In this document: piece by piece, positions 18,892 to 27,466 of the stretch
Position numbering within the stretch: position 1 is the first letter of the stretch
How the letters are laid out: each line of letters opens with the position of its first letter
Assembly: GCF_034180645.1 (NCBI RefSeq)
Contig: NZ_JAXFNY010000008.1
Location: 139,990 to 203,989 of the forward strand
Direction of reading: 5' to 3'
Source of the DNA: Mobiluncus sp034180645
GTDB lineage: Bacteria > Actinomycetota > Actinomycetes > Actinomycetales > Actinomycetaceae
Length of the DNA stretch: 64,000 bases
Position numbers and translations under genes: made by a program
The notes under the pieces: model-generated
What the model was told of the DNA's origin: nothing
Seen by the model: the letters and a program-made list of their open reading frames with translations, nothing else
Databases searched by the model: none

Positions 18892-18944
18892 AGATTATCC
18901 TTCTTTTATCTAACTTTCACTAGCTGTTATAACGTTTCTTCGGG

Positions 18945-19430
18945 TCAATAGGTGTGACCCTCACCTTTTTCGGTGTCATCTCCTGACGGGGAATCTTCCC
19001 CCATATTGGAGCCGAAACCGGGTTCTTCCGGCTCGGTGTCAGGCGTTTCCGGGGTGGACTCAGCCACCGGGTCTGCCTCCGCTTCCACTGCGGAATCGGA
19101 ATCAGAGTCGGCGACCGTTCCAAAATTCGGATCCTCAACTTTGGCGATAGCCTTGAGATCCCACAAGGTTTCCTCACCGGTCAGATTAGCCAAGGTAATG
19201 ACTTCCCCACTGACTTCAACGACTTTTCCAAAGAACCCCGAAGTGGTACGCACCCAGGTTCCCGGAGTCATCATTTGTTCCATGCTCTTGCGCTGTTCTT
19301 CCATCTGAGACACACGTTTCTGGCCGGAGCGGCGCATAAAAACAATAATCAACACAAACGCGAGGCCGAGTATCACCCAGGTAATAATGGGATTTTGGGC
19401 GTTGGTTGCAGCAGTTTGAAATGGCAGCAC
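18945..19430 (-). CDS. yajC: Preprotein translocase subunit YajC
   Basis: The protein has 161 residues. One N-terminal membrane helix (PIITWVILGLAFVLIIVF) is followed by the YajC domain (VSQMEEQRKSMEQMMTPGTWV, then TTSGFFGKVVEVSGEVITLA). An acidic, Pro- and Ser-rich tail of about 60 residues is common in actinobacterial versions. YajC is an accessory subunit of SecYEG-SecDF. GTG start with AAGGAAGG upstream. It heads the yajC-secD-secF-apt group. Confidence 0.9.
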   Translation of the reverse strand: MLPFQTAATNAQNPIITWVILGLAFVLIIVFMRRSGQKRVSQMEEQRKSMEQMMTPGTWVRTTSGFFGKVVEVSGEVITLANLTGEETLWDLKAIAKVEDPNFGTVADSDSDSAVEAEADPVAESTPETPDTEPEEPGFGSNMGEDSPSGDDTEKGEGHTY

Positions 19431-19502
19431 AGATAAACCTTCCTTAAAATAGGCGACCGTCCAAGTCTAAAGCCTGCGGGTTAAAAACGGAAAATATACC
19501 CT

Positions 19503-20540
19503 CTAAAACAGGGCATTTCCTGCCGGCGGGGTGACCCCGAGGTGTTCGCAACCCTTCGGAGTAATGGCACGTCCCCGGTTGGTGCGCACCAGGAGACCTT
19601 CGCGAACTAAGAACGGTTCCACGACTTCTTCAATCGTCTCCGGTTCCTCCCCGACCGACACCGCGAGGGTGTGCAGCCCGACTGGCCCGCCGGCAAACCT
19701 CTCTATTACCGCCCGTAAAACACTGCGGTCCAAGCGATCCAAGCCGAGTTGATCGACCTCAAAAAGTTCCAGGGCGCGGCGAGCCGATTCCAGGTCGCAC
19801 CGGGGATGGTCGTGAACCAGGGCGAAGTCAATGACCCGGCGCAACAAGCGATTTGCCACCCGCGGCGTACCGCGTGACCGCCGGGCAATCTCCTCTGCTG
19901 CGTCTTCGGTGATTTCAGCACCAAGCAAACTGGCGGAACGCTTCACGATGAGAGCCAAATCCGGTGGCTGGTAAGGCTCCAGATGGGCGGTAAAGCCGAA
20001 ACGGTCGCGCAGCGGGGCAGGTAACAACCCCGCCCGGGTCGTGGCTCCGACCAGCGTAAAGGGCGGCAGAGTCAAAGGAATCGAAGTCGCTCCTGGTCCC
20101 TTGCCCACCACGACGTCGACCCGAAAATCCTCCATCGCCAGGTACAGCATTTCTTCGGCGGGACGCGCCAACCGATGAATTTCGTCAATAAACAACACGT
20201 CGCCCTCTTGCAGGGAGGACAGTATGGCTGCTAAATCCCCAGCGTGACCGATTGCTGGCCCGGAAGTCAGGCGCAGCGAGGAGGACATTTCCGCGGCGAT
20301 AATCATTGCCAGAGTCGTCTTGCCCAGTCCGGGAGGACCCGCTAACAATACATGGTCAGCGGCTTCGCCGCGTTCTTTGGCCGCTGAGAGGACCAGTTGC
20401 AGCTGAGTTTTGACCGTTTCCTGACCGATGAAATCGCTGAGCGTCTTTGGTCGCAAAGCTGCTTCTGCAGCGCGTTCCGCATCGGGGGCGGAGGAATCGA
20501 CCAAACGCTGCTCGTAGGAAAAATCTGTATCTTCAGCCAC
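19503..20540 (-). CDS. ruvB: Holliday junction branch migration helicase RuvB
   Basis: The 345-residue AAA+ motor is driven with RuvA at Holliday junctions. Walker A GPPGLGKTT and Walker B LFIDEIHRL are present, as are the sensor GATTRAGLLPAPLRDRFG and the C-terminal winged helix (ETIEEVVEPFLVREGLL, then TPKGCEHLG). GTG start with GGGAG five bases upstream, overlapping the ruvA stop by 8 bp. Confidence 0.97.
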   Translation of the reverse strand: MAEDTDFSYEQRLVDSSAPDAERAAEAALRPKTLSDFIGQETVKTQLQLVLSAAKERGEAADHVLLAGPPGLGKTTLAMIIAAEMSSSLRLTSGPAIGHAGDLAAILSSLQEGDVLFIDEIHRLARPAEEMLYLAMEDFRVDVVVGKGPGATSIPLTLPPFTLVGATTRAGLLPAPLRDRFGFTAHLEPYQPPDLALIVKRSASLLGAEITEDAAEEIARRSRGTPRVANRLLRRVIDFALVHDHPRCDLESARRALELFEVDQLGLDRLDRSVLRAVIERFAGGPVGLHTLAVSVGEEPETIEEVVEPFLVREGLLVRTNRGRAITPKGCEHLGVTPPAGNALF

Positions 20541-21117
20541 GTTTGCTCCCCAGGTACTTTAAGGCTTCCCGCAGCGCGGTGGGGGCATCACTGGCCTGCA
20601 CCGCGTTGACTGCTTCGGTGGCGAGGGCTTGGTTGTAACCCAGATTGCTCAGCGCTTCCACAACGGTGCTGGCGTTAAACCCAGATGCCGTCCCCGCGAG
20701 CGCCACTGCGCCGGGAACGCCACCGAGTTTATCCCCGATTTCCAGAATCATTCGTTCGGCAGATTTCTTGCCGACTCCGGGAATGCTTTGCAACGTGGTC
20801 ACGTCACTGTTAGCCACCGCCCCAGCCAAAGCCTCGGGACTCAAAACCGACAGGGCGGCCAAACCGAGTTTGGGACCTATACCTTTAACCTGCATCAGAG
20901 TCGCAAAAGTATCGCGTTCTGAGGCTGTGGCAAATCCGTAGAGAGTGAGGGAATCTTCGCGTACCACCAAGTAGGTTTGCACCGTGGCGACCGTATCTGG
21001 AACCAAGGCGGACAGAGTATTGGGGGTAGCAAAGAATTCCAGCCCCAGTCCCCCCACCAGCACCGTGGCACGGTCCAGCGTCTTGGAGACGACTTCCCCT
21101 TTAATTATCGAAATCAC
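20533..21117 (-). CDS. ruvA: Holliday junction DNA-binding protein RuvA
   Basis: The protein has 194 residues. Domain I is an OB-fold (MISIIKGEVVSKTLDRATV). Domain II has helix-hairpin-helix motifs (VKGIGPKLGLAAL and IPGVGKKSAERMILEI). Domain III at the C-terminus binds RuvB (VEALSNLGYNQALATEAV). GTG start with GAGG at seven bases. It lies between ruvC and ruvB in the standard actinobacterial ruvCAB order. Confidence 0.97.
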   Translation of the reverse strand: MISIIKGEVVSKTLDRATVLVGGLGLEFFATPNTLSALVPDTVATVQTYLVVREDSLTLYGFATASERDTFATLMQVKGIGPKLGLAALSVLSPEALAGAVANSDVTTLQSIPGVGKKSAERMILEIGDKLGGVPGAVALAGTASGFNASTVVEALSNLGYNQALATEAVNAVQASDAPTALREALKYLGSKRG

Positions 21118-21153
21118 TGATTGTCCTCGCGGTTGGCAATTCGAACACTTGTA

Positions 21154-21795
21154 CTATAGCGGTTTCTGGCGCCGCCGCGGATCCACCGCGCCGGAACGTC
21201 GAGTTTTCGCTTCCGCTTCCGCCCACAAGCGTTGGGCGGCGGTCAAGTGGGTTCCGGCCGGAGTTTTCACTTTCCCACTGAGGCTGACGCTAAAGTCTCC
21301 ATCTGAACTGGCACCGAGAATCCCCGTGCCACGCCAGGCTTGGGTGATGGCGATAGCCAACGCATCTGCCGCATCGGCGGGTTTTGGGGGTTTATCCAGT
21401 CGCAGGATTCGCGCCACCATGGCTTTCACCTGCGCTTTCGAGGCACTCCCGTTGCCACTCACGGCCGCTTTCACTTCCGAGGGAGTGTGCACCGCCACGG
21501 GCAGACCTTGACGCGCTGCCTCGACCATCGCGATTCCCATAGCCTGCATAGTGGTAGCCACGGATTGACGATTTTCTTTCGCGAAAGGACGCTCCAAAGC
21601 CACAATGTCTGGCTGAAAGCGGGCGATTGCCTCCGCTATGCCCTGCGAAATTTTCAACAGTCGAAACTGAGTGGCAGTGTTCGGGTCGCTGCGCACCACA
21701 TCGACATACACCAAGGTACACTGCCGGCTCGTGTCAAAGTCAACGACCCCGATACCACACCTGGTGATACCGGGGTCGATGCCCAAAACTCTCAT
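21154..21795 (-). CDS. ruvC: Crossover junction endodeoxyribonuclease RuvC
   Basis: The 213-residue Holliday-junction resolvase has its catalytic acids visible: Asp in LGIDPGITRCG, Glu in IVALERPFAKEN, and the Asp pair in KPADAADALAIAITQ. The tail is longer than in E. coli and basic (KTRRSGAVDPRRRQK). It starts 8 bp after the yebC stop, so the two are probably one transcript. Confidence 0.96.
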   Translation of the reverse strand: MRVLGIDPGITRCGIGVVDFDTSRQCTLVYVDVVRSDPNTATQFRLLKISQGIAEAIARFQPDIVALERPFAKENRQSVATTMQAMGIAMVEAARQGLPVAVHTPSEVKAAVSGNGSASKAQVKAMVARILRLDKPPKPADAADALAIAITQAWRGTGILGASSDGDFSVSLSGKVKTPAGTHLTAAQRLWAEAEAKTRRSGAVDPRRRQKPL

Positions 21796-21803
21796 GTAGA
21801 CGT

Positions 21804-22565
21804 TTACTCTTCGGCTTCGTATTGCTCAATGACGTCATCGGAAGCATCGCCGTTCATAAACACATTCTGGACGTCATCACTGTCTTCCAGAGCGTCGAAC
21901 AGGCGCATGACCTTGCGATAGGCTTCCAAATCCAGGTCAACCTTAACTGAAGGAACGAACTGGGATTCAGCCGAATCGTAGTCAATCCCTGCTTCCTGCA
22001 AAGCGGTGCGCACCGCCACCAAATCCGTCGGTTCGGTTTCGATAATAAAGAGTTCACCGGCATCTTCCACGTCATCGGCACCGGCCGCCAGCACTGCGTC
22101 AAGAATCTTGTCTTCGTCCAAGCCATCGACTTTGGCAACCTCAATAATCCCGCGGCGGGCAAACTGGTAAGAAACTGAACCAGAATCAGCGATATTGCCG
22201 CCGTTTCTGCTAAAGATGGTACGCACTTCGGACACGGCACGATTCTTGTTGTCGGTCAGGCACTCCACGATGAAGCCCACACCGCTGGGACCGTAGCCTT
22301 CATAAGTGATGGACTGCCAGTCGGCACCGCCAGATTCAGCACCGGAACCGCGCTTCACCGCGCGATCGATGTTATCCGCAGGAACGGAAGATTTCTTAGC
22401 TTTCTGAATGGCGTCAAAGAGGGTCGGATTGCCTGCAGGATCGCCGCCGCCGGTACGCGCCGCCACTTCGATGTTCTTAATCAGGCGCGCAAACAGCTTG
22501 CCGCGCTTGGCGTCAATGGCAGCCTTCTTATGTTTCGTGGTGGCCCATTTTGAGTGACCCGACAT
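21804..22565 (-). CDS. yebC: YebC/PmpR-family protein
   Basis: The protein has 253 residues with the full TACO1/YebC layout. The N-terminus is MSGHSKWATTKHKKAAIDAKRGKLF-like, followed by RTGGGDPAGNPTL and the YEGYGPSGVGFIVECLTDN segment. Members act as transcriptional regulators and, as shown more recently for relatives, in translation of difficult proline motifs. A strong AAGGAG site precedes ATG 22565. It heads the yebC-ruvC-ruvA-ruvB group, its usual place in bacteria. Confidence 0.93.
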   Translation of the reverse strand: MSGHSKWATTKHKKAAIDAKRGKLFARLIKNIEVAARTGGGDPAGNPTLFDAIQKAKKSSVPADNIDRAVKRGSGAESGGADWQSITYEGYGPSGVGFIVECLTDNKNRAVSEVRTIFSRNGGNIADSGSVSYQFARRGIIEVAKVDGLDEDKILDAVLAAGADDVEDAGELFIIETEPTDLVAVRTALQEAGIDYDSAESQFVPSVKVDLDLEAYRKVMRLFDALEDSDDVQNVFMNGDASDDVIEQYEAEE

Positions 22566-22714
22566 TGGTGTATCTCCTTAAACTTCTTGCCTATAACGAA
22601 GACATTTTAATAAAACATTCCTCGAATCGTCTAACTGAGGTTACCGCAAATCCGACTTAATTCCCGAACCGCAGTCGCGCCAAACCTAAAAGTCAGTTCC
22701 CCAGCGAACCTTTC

Positions 22715-24154
22715 TCAGCATTCCACAACGTTGACCGCCAGTCCCCCGGTGGCGGTTTCTTTGTATTTTGAGCTCATATCCAAGCCGGTTTCGTACATCG
22801 TTTCAATGACTTCGTCAAAGCTGACCCGATGCGTTCCGTCTCCCCACAAGCTCATGCGGGCGGCATTAATGGCTTTGACCGCGGCAATCGCATTGCGTTC
22901 GATGCAGGGCACCTGCACCAGTCCCCCAATAGGGTCGCAGGTCAAGCCCAGATGATGCTCCATGGCGATTTCAGCTGCGTTCTCAATCTGATGGGGACTG
23001 CCCCCCAGAGCCGCCGCTAAGCCTCCCGCGGCCATCGCCGCCGCGGAACCGACTTCGCCTTGGCAACCAACTTCGGCCCCGGCCACGGAGGCATTCGTTT
23101 TAATGATTCCGCCCACGGCCCCGGCCACCGTCAGGTAGTCCCGCTGGGCCGGACCGCATTTCGTTTCCACTTCAGGACAAAACCACTGCAGGTAGCGTCC
23201 CACCGCGGCTACGATACCCGCCGAGCCGTTAGTGGGGGCTCGTACCACCATTCCGCCAGCCGCGTTTTCCTCGTTCACCGACAGCGCCCACAGGTTCACC
23301 CAATCCATTGCCCGCATGGGGTCTTGAGCGAAACTACGCCAAATGGCAGGAGTTCCGGGTTTGCCGTCGCGCTCGGTTAGGCGCAGGAACAACTTTCGCG
23401 CCCGGCGCGGTACCGCCAGCCCACCGGGCAACACGTCTTCGGTTGTGGCGCACCCGCGGTCAATGCAGGCGCCCATCTGCTTTTGCAGGGTATCCAGGCG
23501 TTTACCGAACTCCCCCATGCTCATTCGGGTTTTTTCGTTTGCGCGCACGATTTCGCCGATGGTTTTGTTGTTCGTTTCCGCCGCCCGCAATAGGTCCCCC
23601 ATGGAAGTGTAGGGGTAGGGAACGTCCACGGTGGTGGGGGTTTTATCCAGCTGGGTCAGGTTCCCCGGCTCACCCTCGATGGCGTCATCGCGGGTCACGA
23701 AGCCACCGCCTGTCGAGTAATAGCGCAGCGCAAAAGTCACCTGATCGCCCTGCGAAGCGCGAATCACCAGGGAGTTATTGTGGAACGGCGCCACGGTTTC
23801 AGGGGTAAAAACCATATCCCAGTCATACTGAAACCCTACCGAGGACCCGCCCGGCAGGACTATTGAACCCGCGGGTTTTACCGAAGAAAGCAACCGCGGC
23901 AGACTCCCGGGCTCGACCGTGTCCGGAAGAAAACCCGAAAGGCCAGCCAAAACCGCACCATCGGAAAGGTGGCCGCGACCCGTCGCACCCAGCGAACCCT
24001 GGAGTTCAACCTGCAGGCGATCAAAGGCCGCCCCCGATTGCGCCAGGTGATTCACGAAATCCGCCGCGGCACGCATCGGACCGACCGTGTGCGAGGCGGA
24101 AGGACCGACCCCCACCTGGATGACGTCGAGAACGGAAAGCGGCGTGGCTTGCAT
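22715..24154 (-). CDS. sdaA: L-serine ammonia-lyase (iron-sulfur type)
   Basis: The 479-residue single-chain L-serine dehydratase converts serine to pyruvate and ammonia with a [4Fe-4S] cluster. Near the start, VGPSASHTVGPMRAA is the beta-domain motif. The alpha-domain has CDPIGGLVQVPCIERN with cluster cysteines, and the chain ends in Cys (VNVVEC), the tail cysteine that caps the cluster in this family. I start at ATG 24152-24154 (MQATPLSVLDV) because homology begins there. An open frame to 24289 adds 45 residues of unlike composition. It is divergent from the chemoreceptor gene. Confidence 0.93.
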   Translation of the reverse strand: MQATPLSVLDVIQVGVGPSASHTVGPMRAAADFVNHLAQSGAAFDRLQVELQGSLGATGRGHLSDGAVLAGLSGFLPDTVEPGSLPRLLSSVKPAGSIVLPGGSSVGFQYDWDMVFTPETVAPFHNNSLVIRASQGDQVTFALRYYSTGGGFVTRDDAIEGEPGNLTQLDKTPTTVDVPYPYTSMGDLLRAAETNNKTIGEIVRANEKTRMSMGEFGKRLDTLQKQMGACIDRGCATTEDVLPGGLAVPRRARKLFLRLTERDGKPGTPAIWRSFAQDPMRAMDWVNLWALSVNEENAAGGMVVRAPTNGSAGIVAAVGRYLQWFCPEVETKCGPAQRDYLTVAGAVGGIIKTNASVAGAEVGCQGEVGSAAAMAAGGLAAALGGSPHQIENAAEIAMEHHLGLTCDPIGGLVQVPCIERNAIAAVKAINAARMSLWGDGTHRVSFDEVIETMYETGLDMSSKYKETATGGLAVNVVEC

Positions 24155-24249
24155 GTAGATGATTTTATCCGGTTTTAACCGCACACATTCAAAGCAACGA
24201 TGCCAAAGCAAGTATTTTGTAAATTTACGGAAAATCAGCACATTTAGCA

Positions 24250-24258
24250 CCCCCCCCC
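24250..24258. repeat. Nine-C homopolymer in the sdaA/chemoreceptor divergent gap
   Basis: An uninterrupted run of nine C residues lies in AT-rich sequence, about 96 bp upstream of the sdaA start and 103 bp upstream of the chemoreceptor start. Runs of this length are prone to slippage, so it could tune a promoter. Confidence 0.7.
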
Positions 24259-24361
24259 GCGTGTTTTCGTTATTATTAATCAACTTCAAATTTGGAACCG
24301 GAGCAGTTTTTTTATTGCGGTTACTTAATTTCGTCTTAAGACAGAAAGAGAAGGAGATGAT

Positions 24362-26071
24362 ATGAAGCTCAGCTTTCTTGTAAAACTTGCTTACACTGCT
24401 GTTGCAGTATTCGGTGTATTAGTCCTGGTTGGAACCATTTTGACCCAGGTTGAATTCAAAAAGATGCAAAGCGATGTGGCTGCGAAAACAGAGCAGACGA
24501 CCCAGGCAGCTCGAGTGTCCACGGCATCGGCAAACCTGACTAACTACGTGCAGGAATATGTGACCACCCTGGATCAGAAGTGGCTGGATATGTATTGGGA
24601 CGAGGTGGCCGCGAACAACAAGGCTGATGCGGTCCAGAACCTCAAGGATATGGGTGCTCCGACCGAGGAAACTGCCCTGATTGAAGAGGGCATGGTTAAT
24701 TCCGATAACCTCATCAACTTGGAGACCCGCGCTCAGCGTCTGATTTTGGACTCCCTGGGTGTAGCGCCCGGCAATATGCCGGAAGCCGTGGCGGGATGGC
24801 AGGTTGACCCCGCCGATGCCGCCTTGGAACCGGCAGCGAAGCAGTCCTTGGCGCGTGACCTCATTTTCGGGGAAGAATACAACGGAGAAGTTACCAAGAT
24901 TATGACCCCGATCAATCAGGGCATTGACATGATGACTCAGCGTTTGGATTCGTCCGAAACGCAAGCCTCTAAGAGCGCTTACGCCGCTTTGTGGCTGTTG
25001 ACCATTGTGGCCATCCTCCTGGTAGTCGTGTTGATTGTGCTGTTGACGCTGTTCAATGAGACCACCGCTAAGCCAATTCAGGAATTTCGCCGCATCCTGG
25101 AGTCCAGCGACGCCAAGGACTTGACAGTGCGTTTGCGTCCGCGCGGCGTGTTGGAGACCCAGCAGTTGGCCGAGACCATCAACACCAAGAACTCCGGCAT
25201 TGCCGAGGTCGTTTCCATGCTGGCAAGTTCCGCGGTGACTTTGAAGAATCAGACGGATGCCATTGGTGGTTCGACCCAGCGCGCCAACAATGATGCCCAG
25301 CAGGCGGCAGTCCATGCCGGCAACACGGCCACGAACGCCAACGAGGTGTCTGCTTCGATCGCCACGGTGGCCGCGGCCTCGGAACAGATGGGCGCCTCCA
25401 TCCGCGAGATTTCCTCGAACGCCACGAACGCGGCCGAGGTTGCGAACAACGCCATGGAAGTTGCCGCTCGCACCACCGAGATTGTGGGCAAGTTGTCCGA
25501 ATCGTCCCAGCGTATCGGTGAGGTTATTGCCTCGATTACCCAGATTGCTGAACAGACGAACCTGTTGGCTTTGAACGCTACCATTGAGGCCGCCCGTGCG
25601 GGTGACGCCGGCAAGGGCTTTGCGGTTGTGGCCGGTGAGGTGAAGGACTTGGCGGCTCAGACGGGTACGGCTACCTCGGATATTTCCGCCCGCGTGCTTT
25701 CCATCCAGGAAGACACCGCGTCAGCCGAACAGGCCCTGCAGGAAATCACGGACGTTATTTCCAAGATCAACGAGTCCCAGACGGTTATTGCCGCCGCGGT
25801 GGAGGAACAGACCGCCACCGTGAACGAAATTTCCAAGTCCGTGCAAAGCGCGGCCGAAGGTTCACAAAGCATCGCCCAGGACATCAGCACCATCGCCGAT
25901 GCCGCCCAGAACAACTCCGAGGAATTGGGCAATGTGGCAAATAACATGAACGCGGTTTTGGACATTTCCAACCAGCTGACCGGGATTGTTGGCGGATTCA
26001 AGATCGACGATACCGCGAGCGTTGCTGATGCCGGCCCGGCGCCGGCCGCTGAAGCCACGCCGGAAGCATAA
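24362..26071 (+). CDS. Methyl-accepting chemotaxis protein
   Basis: This is a 569-residue transmembrane chemoreceptor. TM1 is near residues 7-28, an extracytoplasmic helical sensor domain spans about 30-207, and TM2 (ALWLLTIVAILLVVVLIVLL) is near 208-231. A HAMP-like linker follows (about 232-285), then the long coiled-coil signalling domain. The hairpin tip for CheA/CheW contact is clear (AEQTNLLALNATIEAARAG, then GKGFAVVAGEV). No C-terminal CheR-docking pentapeptide is seen; the chain ends in an Ala/Pro-rich tail. An AAGGAG site precedes the ATG. No che or fla genes are in this window, so it is an isolated receptor gene. The ligand is unknown. Confidence 0.93.
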   Translation: MKLSFLVKLAYTAVAVFGVLVLVGTILTQVEFKKMQSDVAAKTEQTTQAARVSTASANLTNYVQEYVTTLDQKWLDMYWDEVAANNKADAVQNLKDMGAPTEETALIEEGMVNSDNLINLETRAQRLILDSLGVAPGNMPEAVAGWQVDPADAALEPAAKQSLARDLIFGEEYNGEVTKIMTPINQGIDMMTQRLDSSETQASKSAYAALWLLTIVAILLVVVLIVLLTLFNETTAKPIQEFRRILESSDAKDLTVRLRPRGVLETQQLAETINTKNSGIAEVVSMLASSAVTLKNQTDAIGGSTQRANNDAQQAAVHAGNTATNANEVSASIATVAAASEQMGASIREISSNATNAAEVANNAMEVAARTTEIVGKLSESSQRIGEVIASITQIAEQTNLLALNATIEAARAGDAGKGFAVVAGEVKDLAAQTGTATSDISARVLSIQEDTASAEQALQEITDVISKINESQTVIAAAVEEQTATVNEISKSVQSAAEGSQSIAQDISTIADAAQNNSEELGNVANNMNAVLDISNQLTGIVGGFKIDDTASVADAGPAPAAEATPEA

Positions 26072-26092
26072 ACCGGACATAACTGAATCATT

Positions 26093-26123
26093 TTTGGTGC
26101 CTGGTCTTTGACCGGGCACCAAA
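26093..26123. terminator. Hairpin between convergent chemoreceptor and Nudix genes
   Basis: TTTGGTGCCTGGTC (26093-26106) pairs with GACCGGGCACCAAA (26110-26123), a 14-bp stem with one G-T pair and a 3-base loop, between two convergent genes. T runs after the stem are weak on both strands, so it may act as a bidirectional terminator or 3' stabiliser. Confidence 0.65.
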
Positions 26124-26135
26124 CGTTTAACCGGC

Positions 26136-26768
26136 TCAGTGGCTTTTCCCCACGGTGCCTTCGCTGATTTCGGGGCAGCTTCCATCCCAGCCTCGCACCC
26201 ATCCGCGAGCCAGGGAAACCAAATCCAGCGGGTAAACCACCGCCCCGCCAGCTATTTCACGTTGTAAAGCGTCGAGGTCCCACCATTTCAGTTCATCTAA
26301 AACTTCCCGTTCGACCTCAGTAAAACCATCACGCACGAACACGGGCGACCCGGGAAGCCTCGTGAAATAGAAAAGTTCGTCCTGACGGCAGGTCAAGGCG
26401 TGAAAGTCGAAGGTGGCGTGACGGCGCAGCACCGGTCCAACCAGCGCATTTGGACTTAGACAGTAGCCAGTTTCTTCAAAGAACTCCCGCACGGCTCCGT
26501 CTCGCGGGTCCTCCCCCGCTTCCAGACCGCCCCCGACGGTAAACCACCACCAGTGCTCGAAGTCTGAAAAATCGTGTCCGCGCAGCAACAGCAGCTCATC
26601 GCGGCTGTTGAAAGCCACGACTCTCGCCGCTTGGCGATGATAATAGCCGGCCTCGTCCCGGGGCCATTCCCGCAGAAAATAGTCGTCAATAGAGGTTTCG
26701 GTGTCGTTGTCGGGTCTGGTGCTCGGCGCAGTTTCGCCGTGCCCGACGGAGTGTAAAACCTCGTCCAT
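26136..26768 (-). CDS. Nudix hydrolase
   Basis: The protein has 210 residues with one Nudix domain. The Nudix box is complete: GGGLEAGEDPRDGAV followed by REFFEETGY gives the G-x5-E-x7-REUXEEXGU pattern. The substrate (a nucleoside diphosphate derivative) cannot be inferred. It starts about 29 bp after the pdxT stop on the same strand and is probably the last gene of the thrS-pdx transcript, with a strong hairpin downstream. Confidence 0.9.
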   Translation of the reverse strand: MDEVLHSVGHGETAPSTRPDNDTETSIDDYFLREWPRDEAGYYHRQAARVVAFNSRDELLLLRGHDFSDFEHWWWFTVGGGLEAGEDPRDGAVREFFEETGYCLSPNALVGPVLRRHATFDFHALTCRQDELFYFTRLPGSPVFVRDGFTEVEREVLDELKWWDLDALQREIAGGAVVYPLDLVSLARGWVRGWDGSCPEISEGTVGKSH

Positions 26769-26797
26769 GGCCTGTTCCCTCGCCTTTCGGTGTCGTC

Positions 26798-27424
26798 TCA
26801 GTTGGATTGAGTTTTCACAAGGTTCAGGAAGTAACGGTGTACGCGCAGGTCGTCGGTAACTTCGGGGTGGAATGAGGTCGCCAGCAGGGGGCCTTGGCGC
26901 ACCGCCACCACTCGCGAAGCCGACTGTGGGGTCTGCTGCCAGGTCGAGAGCACTTCTACCCCCGCTCCGACCGATTCCACCCAGGGGGCGCGAATGAATA
27001 CGGCCGGGAGGGGCTCGTCGCCACCAAAAGAACCGGGGTCAACGAGACTCTGCGCCGAATCGACTTGCCGGCCAAACGCGTTGCGCCGCACGACCACATC
27101 CAATCCGCCCAGGGTTTCTTGGCCGTCTATCCCGTCAACGATGTGGTCAGCCAGCATAATCATGCCCGCGCAGCTGCCATAAATGGCTTTTCCGCTGTGG
27201 ACAAAGGCTTTCAACGGGTCAAACAGGTCGAAAGCGCGCGCTAGCTTGTACATGGTGGTCGATTCCCCGCCCGGAATAATCAGACCGTCCAAATCCTGCA
27301 GGTGGGAAGGAACTTTCACCTCCACCGGCACGGCTCCCAGCGCGCGCAGAGCCCGCGCGTGCTCGACCACCGAACCCTGCAGAGCAAGGACACCCACGCG
27401 CCATTGATTTTGCTTCAAAGTCAT
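26798..27424 (-). CDS. pdxT: Pyridoxal 5'-phosphate synthase glutaminase subunit PdxT
   Basis: The class I glutaminase feeds ammonia to PdxS for PLP synthesis. The GVLALQGSVVEHARAL start, oxyanion segment IIPGGESTTMYKLA, nucleophile Cys in YGSCAGMIMLA, and the His/Glu of the triad in TSFHPEVTDD are all present. I take ATG 27422-27424 (MTLKQNQWRV, 208 residues). The frame stays open to a TTG at 27457, which would add 11 residues. It follows pdxS by about 40 bp; the subunits form a 12:12 complex. Confidence 0.95.
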   Translation of the reverse strand: MTLKQNQWRVGVLALQGSVVEHARALRALGAVPVEVKVPSHLQDLDGLIIPGGESTTMYKLARAFDLFDPLKAFVHSGKAIYGSCAGMIMLADHIVDGIDGQETLGGLDVVVRRNAFGRQVDSAQSLVDPGSFGGDEPLPAVFIRAPWVESVGAGVEVLSTWQQTPQSASRVVAVRQGPLLATSFHPEVTDDLRVHRYFLNLVKTQSN

Positions 27425-27466
27425 CCTTTTCTCTGGCTTATTGACAAAACTCAGCAATACCGCGGA

